64,000 nt of DNA from Magnaporthiopsis rhizophila (GCA_003049465.1 PYSS01000019.1:62001-126000), one strand, 5' to 3'. Numbered from the stretch's first letter, positions 23,482 to 34,830 are shown. Notes: generated by a model not told the origin, from the sequence alone. Program-made: numbers and translations.

Positions 23482-24924
23482 CGTGGCGTTGGGCGTTTGG
23501 ATGCTGTTGATTTCTGCTACTAATGATGATAGCCGTGATCCTCAATGTCTCCATTATTCCGCACAACCTTGCATGAGGAGCAGACATGGACAAGTATATA
23601 TAAAGACATTGTTGATACGAAGTGAATACACAAATTTGCTCGCATGAGCGGCGTTTACAGCCACGAGTGGATTTCTCAGCTCGGAGTAAGGCCTAGAAAA
23701 CCGCTGTTCGTCTTCGTGGCGGCGCTTAGGCTGCGCCAGCGATATCAGGAGCGACACAAAACGAGAGCTATTGGGAGTCAGAAAATCTTGGCGATGAGCT
23801 TGCCAGAAACAAAGGCCGTCTATAATCGGCGGCAGCAAAGGTGAAGCGCGCAGCCGCCAAAACAGAGGATTGCCGTCCGACGTGAGCTGCCCTCGCCCAC
23901 GGAGCACAACAGCCGCTTACTATGCTTGTAGGCGAATGAAGACTCCAAGAAAGCCTCGACGTTGTTGTTTCAAGGGGGCTGGGCCCCGGCCCAGGGGCGC
24001 GGCCAACGGTTTGGGTGATTAAATTGGGTGGGAAAAGAGCGACGAGAAACCGAACGGCAGCCCAGCTTACTCGCCCGCGCTACCGCAGGCAAGCCACTCT
24101 GTGCTGCCGGCCAACGTCAGACTCGACATGGCGGTTTTCTTTTGCCGCGCCATCGGATCCTGGACGGGGCGGGTTTCCTGGTGGGATCCGATTAATGCCG
24201 AGAAAGGAATCGCTAGGTGGATGGCGCCGAGCGTTACCTATTGCGACGGAGAGGCGAAGCGATTCAGGTCATGGGGCGGGGGTATCCATCCGACGGCTTT
24301 TCATCGGCTGAACTAGGGGGCGTGCGCTCGCGTTGGCTTGGAGGTTTAGGCGTCAGTTAAGGTTGAAAATCTTGGGCGGGCCGCAGCTCAATCGCCCGCT
24401 ACTAGACCTGGGGCTTCCACGTGGTGACAACATGGATCCGTCTTGACGCTCCAGGCACAGCTCGAACGCAAATGACAAAACGCGGTCAGCGTCGCTTAGA
24501 TTAGGGGTATCCAGGTTACAAGGCATTACGGACTACCCGCCGTTGAATTTGCTGACACGCCCGGCAGTCCTGCGGCTGCCAGGCCCCGGCACCGCAAACC
24601 CAACCTGCGCGTTTGTTCCTGCCCCGCACACAGTATCGACGATGCAACGCTCCCCATGGGCAGTGGAGATGCCACTGGCCTTTGTTGAGGGGATTTGAGG
24701 GGAAGAAGAAAATTAGGCCGATAATGGGGGCGGAATCAGGAAAGCCGCCAAGAACAAGAGCTGTGATGCAATGACTCGATGATGCTCGTTGGCCGGGGAC
24801 AACGGATCGAGCATAAATACGTCGAGAGCCTCGTGAGTGAACAGGAACGTACAGGGGACTTCCCTTCGTGGCCAGTCCTTTTCGTATCGACCAAGAGGAA
24901 AGGTGCCAAGCTTGTTCATCCGCC
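23482..24924. other. Intergenic region, 1.4 kb
   Basis: Shared upstream region of two divergent secreted-protein genes. No coding signal was seen; a TATA-like ATAAATA at 24813 serves the plus-strand gene. Confidence 0.5.
24813..24819 (+). promoter_or_regulatory. TATA-like element
   Basis: ATAAATA about 110 bp before the ATG at 24925. Confidence 0.45.
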
Positions 24925-26574
24925 ATGAAGCCCACCGGTCTCCTCCTCTCGTCTGCCGCCCTTAGCCAGGCCCAGGGTCTGTCCGCGCCTGCGCTTGGCT
25001 GCTCGGCCGAGGCTCTCGCTGGTGTTCTCCCTGCCAATGCCACCATCGAGAGCGTTGCGCCCGTCTCAGCCGGGGGCTCGTACGGCGAGGGCGCTAGGAA
25101 TGTTGCTTACCCGACGAACCCCAAGGGACTCCCCGAGCTCTGTGCTGTTATCGTGAAGGTCAAGTCCTCCGAGATCTCCTCGTACCGGTTCGGCGCCTTC
25201 CTGCCTGCGGGCTGGAACGGCCGCTTCCTCGAGGTCGGCAACGGCGGCTTCGGCGGCGGCATCAACTGGCTGGACATGGCCTCCCGCGTCCGCTACGGCT
25301 TCGCCGTCGTGTCGACCGACACGGGCCACAGCTCCAACTCGGGCGACGTCACCTGGGCCACCAACGAGGAGACGAAACAGGACTGGGGCCACCGCGCCAT
25401 CCACGGCTCCGCTGTCATCGGCAAGCAGCTGACCAAGGCCTTTTACGGCCAGGACATACGCTTTTCCTACTATGCCGGATGCTCAACCGGTGGGCGCCAA
25501 GGCCTGAGGGAGGCCCAGCTGTACCCGGACACCTTCGACGGCATTCTCGCCGGCGCCCCTGCCTGGTGGACCAGCCACCTCCAGACCTGGACCCTGCGCC
25601 AGGGCGCCCTGAACCTGCCCGCCGACGCTCCCGCCCACATCCCGTCGCAGCTCTTCCCCACGCTGGCCGCCGAGGTCCTCCGCCAGTGCGACGGCGCCGA
25701 CGGCGTCAACGACGGCATCGTCAGCCAGCCCGAAAAATGCAACCTGGACCTGAGCACCATCCGCTGTTCCGGCGACGTGGCCGGCTCCAAGTGCCTGACG
25801 TCGGCACAGATCGAGACTGCGAAAAAGGCCCACGCCGACTACGTGATCGACGGCGTCTACGCCTTTTCGGGCGTCGAGCTGGGCTCCGAGGACGGGTGGG
25901 CGTTCCTCATGGGCGGCTCCGGCCCGAGCACGTACGGCACGCAGTACGTTCAGTACATGCTCCTCGACGACCCGGGCTGGGACTGGCGTGACTACAACGA
26001 CAGCATCGTCGCGCTCGCCGACGCCCGCAACCCGGGCCGCGCCACGGCGGACGACTTTGACATGTCGGCCTTCAGAATGACGGGCGGCAAGATCCTCATG
26101 TACCACGGCATGACGGACGCGCTCATCCCGACCGGCAGCTCGACGCACTTTTACAAGACGGCCGGCGCCGCCACCACCCCCGGCACCGGGAGCGAGCAGT
26201 TTGCCGACTGGTTCCGCTTCTTCCTGGTCCCCGGCATGGGCCACTGCTCGGGCACCTCGGTCGACGCGCCGTGGTACTTTGGAGGCGCGGGCCAGCAGGG
26301 ATCGCTGAGCACCGACATGACGCAGATCCCCAGTCTCGAGGCTGGCCACGACGCCCTACTCGCCCTCATGTCCTGGGTCGAGCAGGGCGCCGCCCCGGAC
26401 AAGATCGTCGCGACGTCGTTTGGCAGCACCAGGGCTCCTAACCTCCGGGCTTCGAGGCAGAGACCGCTCTGCCCCTACCCTGCCGTCGCCGAGTATGACG
26501 GAAGGGGCGATGTCAACTCGGCCGAGAGCTGGTTCTGCCAGGAGAAAGCCAAGAAACGCTCTGCGGCTCGCTAG
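24925..26574 (+). CDS. Tannase/feruloyl esterase family protein
   Basis: Intronless gene for a secreted esterase of 549 residues. The start at 24925 gives a signal-like N-terminus (MKPTGLLLSSAALSQAQG). The nucleophile is Ser187 in the family motif GCSTGGRQG; the acid and base are likely in MYHGMTDALIP and GMGHCSG, with Cys residues next to Ser and His as expected of the CS-D-HC arrangement of the tannase/FaeB family. A calcium-loop-like CDGADGVNDGI is also present. Such enzymes release ferulic or gallic acid from plant cell-wall or tannin esters outside the cell. Which substrate is used cannot be read from sequence. A second family member lies 7 kb away on the other strand. Confidence 0.92.
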   Translation: MKPTGLLLSSAALSQAQGLSAPALGCSAEALAGVLPANATIESVAPVSAGGSYGEGARNVAYPTNPKGLPELCAVIVKVKSSEISSYRFGAFLPAGWNGRFLEVGNGGFGGGINWLDMASRVRYGFAVVSTDTGHSSNSGDVTWATNEETKQDWGHRAIHGSAVIGKQLTKAFYGQDIRFSYYAGCSTGGRQGLREAQLYPDTFDGILAGAPAWWTSHLQTWTLRQGALNLPADAPAHIPSQLFPTLAAEVLRQCDGADGVNDGIVSQPEKCNLDLSTIRCSGDVAGSKCLTSAQIETAKKAHADYVIDGVYAFSGVELGSEDGWAFLMGGSGPSTYGTQYVQYMLLDDPGWDWRDYNDSIVALADARNPGRATADDFDMSAFRMTGGKILMYHGMTDALIPTGSSTHFYKTAGAATTPGTGSEQFADWFRFFLVPGMGHCSGTSVDAPWYFGGAGQQGSLSTDMTQIPSLEAGHDALLALMSWVEQGAAPDKIVATSFGSTRAPNLRASRQRPLCPYPAVAEYDGRGDVNSAESWFCQEKAKKRSAAR

Positions 26575-26754
26575 ACGCGGTCCTATTTTTCTGATGATAG
26601 AAACATCACTCATGTACATACCACACAGCGCCGTCGATATATTATGTATCATACGATTTTTATTTCAAAGTAGCAAGGCATAGTTTTGGTTGTGTCTTCT
26701 CTATTTTATGAGGCTCCTTCTCCAGCAGCACGCTCGTAGGGCTACGGGCAAAAC

Positions 26755-27438
26755 TCAAGTCTTCTTTTTCCAGGCCTGGTCCGCATCCGGGTGAATGTCG
26801 GGCTCCGCAAGGTCCTTCCTGGCCTCCCGCTTCGTCTTGTAGTCCGTGTTGAACCGCCTGTCCCGGTCCGCAACGACGGTGTCAAAGTCCAGCTGGCCCG
26901 GCTCCGTGAAGCTGGCCATGAGCTGAGGCTCGCCGAGCGGCAGCGCGTCGCCCCTGTCGACCTGCCAGAGGTGGTAGACCTTGCCGTACAGCTGCATGAC
27001 CTCCTCCATCTCCTTGTTCTCAGCCAACTCCCACGCGGCCTCGGGCACGAGCGGCTGCGGCATGACGAGCATGCCCGACTTGACCTCGAACACGTGGCTG
27101 TGCCAGAGCTTGCGCTCGTCGGGCTCGAGCGTCTCGTACAGCCGGCGCGGGATCATGTACTCGATACCGATGATGCGCGCCCCGGGCCCCGTCGGGCGGT
27201 CGTACAGGATGCACTGGCGCACGTCGTCATTGATGTGGCCGCAGTAGTGGTTCGCCTCGACGTGGCGCGTCGGGTCCGCCGCGTAGGCGTGGAAGGCGTT
27301 GAGGTGCGCGCAGATGCCCTTGAGCGGCGAGAAGTCCTGCGCCACTGACGCTCCGGCGAGTAGGGTTTGGTTCTTGATGCTGAGCGGCTCGCCGGCCGTT
27401 TCGTCTTTGGCCTGCGTGTCTGCTTCTTGCTTCGACAT
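26755..27438 (-). CDS. DUF1264 (oil-body-associated-like) protein
   Basis: Protein of 227 residues matching the DUF1264 family, whose plant members associate with oil bodies. Recognisable features are HLNAFHAYAADPTRH, EANHYCGHINDDVRQCILYD, GIEYMIPRRLYETL and WHSHVFEVKSGML. I start at the ATG at 27438 (MSKQEAD). The frame stays open upstream to 27666, but a likely intron with GTAGGT donor (near 27540) and TTGTACAG acceptor would break that extension, so the upstream part is probably 5' untranslated. The His residues suggest metal binding, but the function in fungi is unknown. Its 3' end converges with the esterase gene 180 bp away. Confidence 0.82.
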   Translation of the reverse strand: MSKQEADTQAKDETAGEPLSIKNQTLLAGASVAQDFSPLKGICAHLNAFHAYAADPTRHVEANHYCGHINDDVRQCILYDRPTGPGARIIGIEYMIPRRLYETLEPDERKLWHSHVFEVKSGMLVMPQPLVPEAAWELAENKEMEEVMQLYGKVYHLWQVDRGDALPLGEPQLMASFTEPGQLDFDTVVADRDRRFNTDYKTKREARKDLAEPDIHPDADQAWKKKT

Positions 27439-28214
27439 GGTGGAGGCCGTGACGTACCGTAGATAGAAGGCTGCGGGCTGTACAAACAGATTTGTTAAAA
27501 CTCCCAAAGAACTGTAGTTATACCGGGAAGGAAACCTACGTGAGACACTTGGGTGCCGGGGACTCCGATTGGCGTTGTCGAGGTCTACTATCTGAATGGT
27601 GCTGTTGCGCCTCACGGCAAACCACATTATGTACTCCGTCCTCGGCATTATCGCAGTGTGCGACATCTTGACGTCATTGGAAAATAGTGACGCCTAGGAG
27701 TCCCATTGCTGGGTACCGCAGATATACCAAACCCGCGCTTGGAGATGAGATGAGCACGGTCGCGGTCTAGTCAATGCAGACACGAGATACGAAATAAGAG
27801 ATACGAATTATGGGCTGACTGGCAATCGTCGTGACCGAAGCAGCTCAGCCTCTTTTGTTGTCACCCCACCCTCTCAGACGAGCCAACCAGATGACGACAT
27901 TGACACGCGGGCGCGAAGCACCAAAACTGCCGTGGGCTGTCCGTCAGGCTTTCCAAAACCATCGGAGAAGCCCGATCGGTCAGCGGATTGGGCGCTGCTG
28001 AAAGGGGCAACAACAGAGTGAGGCTGGAATCCTTCATGTATATAGTCTCCTGCCTTTTTTTGGAGTATTTAAATGCTCCTTTCATCATGTCTTTCCTCCC
28101 AAACCTCTAAGCTACGTAGGACCCAGCTAGGCCAGCGTGGAACCATCTACTGTATACCACAAGTTGAACCAAACACGAAACACCTCCTCCACCACCAAAG
28201 TCAACCCTACGAAA
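27439..28214. other. Divergent promoter region
   Basis: Upstream regions of the DUF1264 gene (minus) and the membrane-protein gene (plus). No coding signal beyond the leader intron mentioned for the DUF1264 gene. Confidence 0.45.
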
Positions 28215-28896
28215 ATGCCCGCCTCCTTCTCCGCCGGCAACTACGAGCCCTCCATGGACCGTGCCCGGGATCCCAAAGAGTCCCCCGCCGCTCCTCCAAA
28301 GGGCTGCTGCAGTGCCAGCGCCGACGACAACGGCGCATCCTTCCCACACCGGGGCCTCTACGTCGGGCTCCGCGCCACGGGCATTTTGCTCGCCCTGACC
28401 CTGATCGCCCTCTCCGTGCTGGCCACCAAGGTCGCCGGCCTCCACGGGCGATGGCTGAGCGCGATGCTCGGCCCGTCCATCAACAGCACCGTCCTGCACG
28501 CCGTCGACTTGTGGGGCATCTACCGCACTTCCCGTCGGTCTCCGGCTGTACTCCGCCTGTTCTGGGACGGTGGCGTCGCTGTCGGGATTATGATCGCCGC
28601 AGGCTTCGTGGCGTCATGGACCGCTGGCCTGGCCAACAACAATATAGGTGATGAAATGACGGTCCAAGGTGTTGACCGTCTTGTCCTTGGCGCAGTTATC
28701 GTTGCTGGCATGTATTCTGCGTCGTAAGTGTGCCAGCTCCGTCGTGGCTTTGCTCCTCTCTGTATATGTAGTGTCTACTTGGATGGGTGTAACTGATCTT
28801 CTTGCTCGTCACAGTCTCATTCATCTTGGCATGTCCATCACCGGCTTTCGGGGCTGGAGGAAGCTCCGTGCCGCTCGCAGCACGTCTGCCGTCTGA
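28215..28896 (+). CDS. Small multi-pass membrane protein
   Basis: Unrecognised membrane protein of 196 residues. Exon 1 is 28215-28723, intron 28724-28814 (GTAAGT donor, CACAG acceptor) and exon 2 28815-28896; the junction falls inside the last membrane helix and restores LGAVIVAGMYSASLIHLGM. The N-terminal 48 residues are soluble, with a CCSAS cluster that could be palmitoylated. Membrane segments are visible at about 49-74, 122-144 and 157-178, with a weaker one around 80-98. The arrangement recalls fungal MARVEL-like proteins, but no signature confirms that. Confidence 0.75.
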
Positions 28897-29509
28897 GGTG
28901 GTATCAACGGCACTGTCTGGCCAGGTTTGAGGGGCCAACTGTTGGAGTATCTTGGATAGCGGGTGCGGAGTCTTTATGTTCCTGGTCATTATTTCCTCTG
29001 TACCTCAAAGGCTATATGGAGTCGTTTTTAGAGCTTATCAATCTTCATCCAGCTGTCACTTTATATTGGTCTCGCACTTGTAGATAGCCCTACGCGGCCT
29101 GGTACACTTGACGAGCGGCTTGGAGATTATTCAATATCTTCGAAGCCAAAACCTTTTGAGCCACCGATCTCCAAGCCGCGAGGAGTCAACGTCCACCTTT
29201 CCTGACCGCGATCCAAGCACAATCACAGGAGGGCCATATCGGTACTCCTGGGTGGCGGGGGCTTCGGGGTTCCGCGCATCGATAACGCGGACGAGTCCGG
29301 ATCCGTGGCGATGATCTAGGGAGCGCAAGATAGGTTGTCCGCATGCATCAACAATGAATGGAATGGTGAGCAATGACAAGAGGAAATACTCCTTCGCTGC
29401 CATCTACGTCAACTTTCTTTCCATTAATATTCCCGTTTTTAAAGAAGACGATCATGCACCCCCTTTTTGCTCCAGCAGCCGCCCCATCGCCGTCGCCGGC
29501 GTGGATGTC
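28897..29509. other. Intergenic region
   Basis: No intact gene. Minus-strand open frames at 29131-29403 are in the flank of the decayed hydantoinase gene and could be more of it, but I cannot align them to the family. Confidence 0.4.
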
Positions 29510-30440
29510 AAGCCCCGTGCCCGATGTATTGAAGTGGGAACTCTCTATGTCGAAGGTCGTCACCGATTCGCGTAGGGCATCCGCCGCAACGGCCATGTCG
29601 ACCGCCCTTCATGACAGGCCCTCCACGATCTCGGCCTTTGATCTCGTCTCGATGCTTTCTACCAGTCGACCACACCGCTGACACGTGCGGTTGCCGCCTC
29701 GGTGACGTCGGAAACCCCGGACAAGTGGGCCTCACGACGTGGCTGGTGCCCGAAAGGGAATTCGGCGCAAGCACAGCACCTCCCCCAAGACTATGGGAAT
29801 ATCGGCGGGGGACGTCTTTATAGTGTCGATGGCGGATTCGAGCATCGTTCCGGCCGTTGCTTTGGATCTTTCCGAACTTGATGCTAGGTCGGCATTACTA
29901 CCGGCTATCTAGCTACGGTTGCCAATCTTGCCAATACTGGAGTCAGTAAAACAGTGTAATCTGTTGCTGTCGGCATGTGTCACCACCAAACACTATAGCC
30001 TTTTGTTACGTAGAGGGCCGGCAGAGGCGGATCCTTGCCATGCGGGCGAGTCGGGAGCGGTCCAACTGGACGACGGCATTAATGAAGTGAGTGGTGCCAA
30101 TGGTGACGCTGGCCACCTCGGAGGGCGAGACGCTGGACTCGGAAACATGTCGGCAATGCCGCAGTCGATGCCGTCGCTTGGGTTGCGCGTCGTGCTCGAC
30201 TTCTTCATGTCACAATGTCGCTGTCTAGGTCTAAGGACCGCGTCGGGTCGAGGACAACGCCATCTGTGTTTGTCCTGTTGGTTGAGATCTGTTAGGTGGT
30301 GGTTTCTGCTTGGGGGTTTGGGATGAGAGATGGGGGTATGCTCGCCGAGATCGACGCCGAGTCGCAAGGAGGCTGTCGTTGCGAGCAGTGGGCTTGTCTT
30401 TGTGCGATCGAGAGGAGGGCTGTCTCGAAACGGAAAGAGG
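29510..30440 (-). pseudogene. Hydantoinase/oxoprolinase gene remnant
   Basis: Minus-strand ruins of a HyuA-type ATP-dependent hydrantoinase/oxoprolinase. The N-terminal nucleotide motif is split: LRLGVDLG near 30355, then, after what looks like a degraded intron ending in CAACAG, TNTDGVVLDPT near 30268. STTRNPSDGIDCGIADMF lies in another frame, and VASVTIGTTHFINAVV near 30115-30070 in yet another. The part after about 30005 jumps straight to the C-terminal region: ESAIDTIKTSPADIPIV near 29850, LAPNSLSGTSHVVRP near 29770 and MAVAADALRESVT near 29596. Several frameshifts, stops and a large internal deletion separate these pieces, since an intact enzyme would need several hundred more residues. 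It lies 600 bp from an NCS1 permease reading the other way. Confidence 0.75.
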
Positions 30441-31066
30441 AGGCGACAGAAAAAGTACGTCCGAAGAGCAGACAGCTGGAGGCAGTCGGGAGAATTACAT
30501 GCTTTTGAAATGGAGCAGGGCCCCAAACTTGGCAACTGAGGGAAGGAGTTACACTGCATCTTCAGCTGGGACGCTGCCCAACCCCCACCATCAGCTTGGA
30601 ATTTCAAGAACTCAATACAACAGGGCAGCACAGGGTCCACTATGGGGGACATGCTATAAACGGGCAGAGTGGGCAATTGGCAAGGCGGGTAACAATGCGA
30701 CGGTTCGATAGTTCGTGAAAAAGAAGGAAACTTTTTTTTTTATCTCCAGAAACGAGACTGATACCTTGGCAGGTATCTTCCACCACCTTTTGCCGATCGT
30801 TGCATGCTTCCGCCTTGGTCTTGAGCTCGCAAACACGCTACTAATGTGATCCCAATGCTACCACATCCTCCTGCAGCATCCCGTTGGACGCCCGGGATTG
30901 CACACTGCATGTGCCCAATGCAGGGCCAAGGATACCTAGGCTTAGGAAAGCCAAGTGCCCAGCTTGCCGAAGCCTGGGCTAGAAATCAATAAGATGCCGC
31001 CTTACATACCCAAGCGAGAAGGACGACGGCCATGCCATTAACCTGGCCAGCCCGTCCACTCTCACC
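30441..31066. other. Region between remnant and permease gene
   Basis: Probably once a shared divergent promoter for the hydantoinase and permease genes. No coding signal was seen. Confidence 0.4.
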
Positions 31067-33103
31067 ATGGCGACAAACGTCTTGCGAAAAGCCAGCGAGG
31101 CAGTGACTCTCAAGGCCGACGAGAGTCGCCACGAGGAGACCACGTCGTGGGTGAACCGCGACCTGGTGCCTCTGCCACCGTCGCGGCGGACCTGGGGATG
31201 GTTCAACTTCTTTGGCGTCCAATCGCTGTGAGTACTGTGGACGACAAGCTTTCAAGATATGATGGGCAAAACCATTGATGGCGATCCTCCTCCGAATAAA
31301 AAAAAATAGGGGCGCCCTGAACATGTCGGCGTGGCAGCTGCCAAACGCCTTTCTCACGCAGGGCCTGTCGGTCGGCCAGGCCATGGCCATCGTCGTCACA
31401 TCGCGCTTGATAATCTGCGCGGTCGCCTGTGCCGTCGGCTGGTGTGGCGCTACCTGGCACGTCGGCTTCACGGTGCAGACCCGGTTCACCTGGGGCATGC
31501 GAGGCTCCTATATCCCCTTGCTCCAGCGCAGCATGCTCAACTTCATATGGACCGCGCTCCAGTGCTGGAATGGAGGCAAGCTTGTTACGTTAGTGATCGC
31601 GATGCATACCCGTATCTGGCTTCCACCTGATGCAAATACGTACCTATGTATGGCTGACAACTCGACTACATCTTGCGGCTTCTAGCGTTGCCCTGACGGC
31701 ACTGTGGCCTTCATTTCAAAGGCTCCCAAACACCCTCCCAGAGAGCGTGCCAGCCACGACGTCCGAGATGATAGGCTTTACCGTCTTCTGGGTTCTTTCC
31801 GTTCCCTTCCTGTTCATACGGCCGGAGCGGTTCAAGAAGCCCTTCTTCATATCCAGCGTCGGCTGCGCCGTCGGCATGATCTGCATGATGATCTGGTCCT
31901 TGGCGGCTGCCGGGGGAGTCGGGCCCGTCTTCTACCAAGGCGTGGACGTGCCGGCCTCGTCGCGCTGGAGCGTCTCGTGGCTGATAATGGCTAGCCTGAA
32001 CCAGGCCATCGGCGCGGTGGCCGCCGGTATGACAAACGAGAGCGACTTCTCGCGGTATTCCCGGTCCAAGACCGGCTTCGTGCTGGGCACGGTCTCGGTG
32101 CAGTGGGTTGTCGGGACCTTTGTCGCGCTTGGTGGCTTGGTAACGACGGCCGCGTGCCAGATCTTGTACGGAAAGATCTACTGGAACCCCCCCGACCTGA
32201 TGATGGTCATGATGGACAGTGAGCGGGCCCTGTCCGAACTTTGCGTCAATGTAACAAACAGTTTTGTGCTATGCCAACTAACACCTCGGCCATTTTCCCA
32301 CAGACGGTAATGGTTCATCAGGCTCCCGTGCAGCCGTCTTCTTCCTGTGTCTAGTATTTACTTTCGCCATCACCTTCCAGAATGTGTGCGGCAACGTCGT
32401 GGCCGGCGGCATCGACCTGGCCGGCGTCTTTCCCCGCTACATCGATATCCGCCGAGGCGCAATCATCACGTTCCTCGCAGCCTGGATCCTGCAGCCGTGG
32501 CAGCTCATCAACCGCGCCGCCACCTTTGTCAGCGTCCTGTCGTCTTTCTCCGTCTTCCTCGCCCCGCTGCTGGGCGTCATGATCTGCGATTACTTCTTCG
32601 TGCGCCACCAACGGATCAAACTGAGCAGTCTCTATCGCCCCCAAGGCTCCGACTACTGGTTCACGCACGGCTTCAACTTGCGCGTCATCCCCTGCTGGGT
32701 CGCTGGCTGGATCCCCACCATAGGCGGCCTCATCGCCACCGTCGGCGGATACCAAGATGCCCCGGATGCACTATTCCAGCTGTACTACGCTGCTTTTTTC
32801 ATTGGCATGAGCATCTCGTTTACTCTATTCCTAGTCGTGAACAAGCTATTTCCCCCGCCAGGTCCGGGAGAGTTCGATCCTTACGACGACTGGGCCACGT
32901 TTACGCCCAAGGAGGCGGCCAGGCTGGGCGTCGTGCCGAACGAGAACCCTGAGGAGTTTGCGCACAGTGGGCTGGGAGGGTCTGGATATGACAGGCGCCG
33001 CAGACAGGTGGCTGCGACCGACAAGGAGGTGCAGGTGGAAGCGACTGAGACGGTGGCGGTTCCTACGGATGTGCTCGAGAGAGTGGCGGACAAGTACAAA
33101 TAG
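31067..33103 (+). CDS. NCS1-family nucleobase/hydantoin permease
   Basis: Integral membrane transporter of about 590 residues in the nucleobase:cation symporter-1 family, which takes up uracil, allantoin, cytosine/purines, thiamine or hydantoins with a cation. Exons: 31067-31227, 31310-31588, 31686-32218 and 32304-33103; phases agree at each junction. The N-terminus has the family pattern NRDLVPLPPSRRTWGW and then NMSAWQLP, and about 12 membrane helices follow (for example AMAIVVTSRLIICAVACAV and AAVFFLCLVFTFAITF). A family-like signature RYIDIRRGAIITFLAAW and PLLGVMICDYF is present. The tail is soluble and charged. The neighbouring hydantoinase remnant suggests, but does not prove, that a hydantoin-like compound was the cargo. 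Confidence 0.9.
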
Positions 33104-33195
33104 TGGAAGCGGCCTGGGTCTATTAGAAAAATGATCTTGGGCTCTCTATCTTCAATAATGTCAGCCTATCGGCCTCCGTAGCTCCCTGCAGGCTG

Positions 33196-34830
33196 TTATT
33201 TGCACGAATAACTCGCTGCCACTCGCACATCGCCCTTCCCGTCGTACTTGGCACGCTTAGGGTAGCTACACAGCATGCGCTGCCATCGGAGACCGTCCGC
33301 GTCGGGCTCTGTCTGAGCTGGAAGCGTCTCCGGTTCCTTCCCTTTCTCAACCCAGTCCTTCAGCACCTGAAATATGGTATGTGGGAACAGCCCCTCTGGG
33401 CCCGCAGCGCAGTGATCGACGCCTGGCGCCTCAAAATACCGCATGTACTCGTCCGCATGTTTTCGGTCGAACGCCGCAACATCCTCATAATAGCGCCGAG
33501 ACTGGTTGAAAGGTATGATGCCATCGGAAAGCCCGTGCCACATGAGCACCTTGCCACCGGCCTCGCGCAGGCCAAAGAGATCGGGGTCCGCGGTGCGGAT
33601 GGCCGAGTCGTATAGCTGTCTACTCTTTCGCAGCAGTCGTGACAACTCGGCCGTTGTGATTTTGGTAATGTCGATGGGCTGGTTGGTCGCGTACAGGAAA
33701 TACTGCAGCCACTGCATATATATCTGGAATGGAGCTGGTTGGCAACGTGGTTCGCCAGTAGAGTAGTCGCACTCGGTCCTGGCTATCGTAAAGATATCGC
33801 CGTTAAGGTGGATTTGATGGCCCACCCCGTCCCCGATCCTCTTCTCGTTGCCGTCCTCGTCCGTCTCCTTCCAGCCGTCCCAAAACGTCATGACGATGTC
33901 TGCGCCCTTGTCGGACAGCATCAGCTTTTTGCCGAGCTCGGCGCATTCGAACTCGGCCCCGACGACTTTGCGAGGGTCGAACTTTTCGAAGCACATCTCG
34001 GGCTCCGAGATGATTCCGTCCTCGACACCGTCCAGCGCATCGCACGCGGCCACGGCACGCCGCGTGAACTCAGCCATTTCGCAAGGTGGCGGCCAGTAGT
34101 CGAGCTCGGCCATGCGAACCTGCCCCCTGAGCATCGTGACCAGAAACTCGGAGAAGTACAAGGCGGGGGCCCCGGATAGGTATCCGTCGTAGAGGTGCGG
34201 GTATCGCTGTGCGAGCATCAAGGCCTGGCGCCCTCCGGTGGAGCACCCGACAAAATACGAACGGTCGGCCTCGCGGTTATAGAACTGCGCCGTGACGCTC
34301 TTGCCAATGACGGCCGCGTCGGCCAGGGACACGCTGGCAAAGTTCTGGAGGGCGTGCATGTTGACGTTGCCTTCGCTCGCCAGCGCCCACTTCGACGGGT
34401 CCCCGATGTTCTCCACGGTGTGCCCACCGTCCGTCGTGACGGCGGAATATCCCAGGGCGACAGCGGCGGCGGAGCCGCCGGAGCCGGCAAGGAAGCCGGT
34501 CTGGAACCCGCCGCCGCCGACGCCGACAAATTGACCGTTCCAGGGCACAACATTGTCGTCCATCGGCAGCCAGACCTGCGTGAGGATGCGGTCGTGCAGG
34601 CCCGGGTGCGTGTGGGCAAGGGTGACATTGCAGAAGCTTAGCGGAGGCGTCGGGGGCAGAAAAGGCCCTGGGAACAGAAGGCGGGAAACTGGCGTGGTGA
34701 AGTTGGTGACCCAGTTGGCTTCAACGCCGAGGAACTCGGCGCCGTGGAGGGCCGGGAAGGGAATGGAGCTGGCCACACAGGGCCCGAGGCCCGGAACGCC
34801 AATGGCAAGGCTCCTCGCGAGAGAGTCCAT
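33196..34830 (-). CDS. Tannase/feruloyl esterase family protein, second member
   Basis: Single-exon esterase of about 544 residues, with the GCSTGGRQ nucleophile motif at Ser197, MWHGLSDGIIPF for the acid and GVDHCAAG for the catalytic His, plus the paired Cys. CDALDGVEDGII matches the calcium loop of the first copy at 24925. The ATG at 34830 gives no clear signal peptide (MDSLARSLAIGVPGLGP is only weakly hydrophobic), so the protein may be intracellular or an upstream exon may be missing. A TATA box at 34906-34912 fits a start near 34830. Divergence from the first copy is high, so this is an old paralogue rather than a recent tandem duplicate. It converges with the permease gene, 92 bp apart. 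Confidence 0.9.
   Translation of the reverse strand: MDSLARSLAIGVPGLGPCVASSIPFPALHGAEFLGVEANWVTNFTTPVSRLLFPGPFLPPTPPLSFCNVTLAHTHPGLHDRILTQVWLPMDDNVVPWNGQFVGVGGGGFQTGFLAGSGGSAAAVALGYSAVTTDGGHTVENIGDPSKWALASEGNVNMHALQNFASVSLADAAVIGKSVTAQFYNREADRSYFVGCSTGGRQALMLAQRYPHLYDGYLSGAPALYFSEFLVTMLRGQVRMAELDYWPPPCEMAEFTRRAVAACDALDGVEDGIISEPEMCFEKFDPRKVVGAEFECAELGKKLMLSDKGADIVMTFWDGWKETDEDGNEKRIGDGVGHQIHLNGDIFTIARTECDYSTGEPRCQPAPFQIYMQWLQYFLYATNQPIDITKITTAELSRLLRKSRQLYDSAIRTADPDLFGLREAGGKVLMWHGLSDGIIPFNQSRRYYEDVAAFDRKHADEYMRYFEAPGVDHCAAGPEGLFPHTIFQVLKDWVEKGKEPETLPAQTEPDADGLRWQRMLCSYPKRAKYDGKGDVRVAASYSCK

Noticed and set aside
27439..27666. Upstream extension of the DUF1264 frame
   Set aside because: A likely leader intron interrupts it and the family-like sequence begins only after the ATG at 27438.
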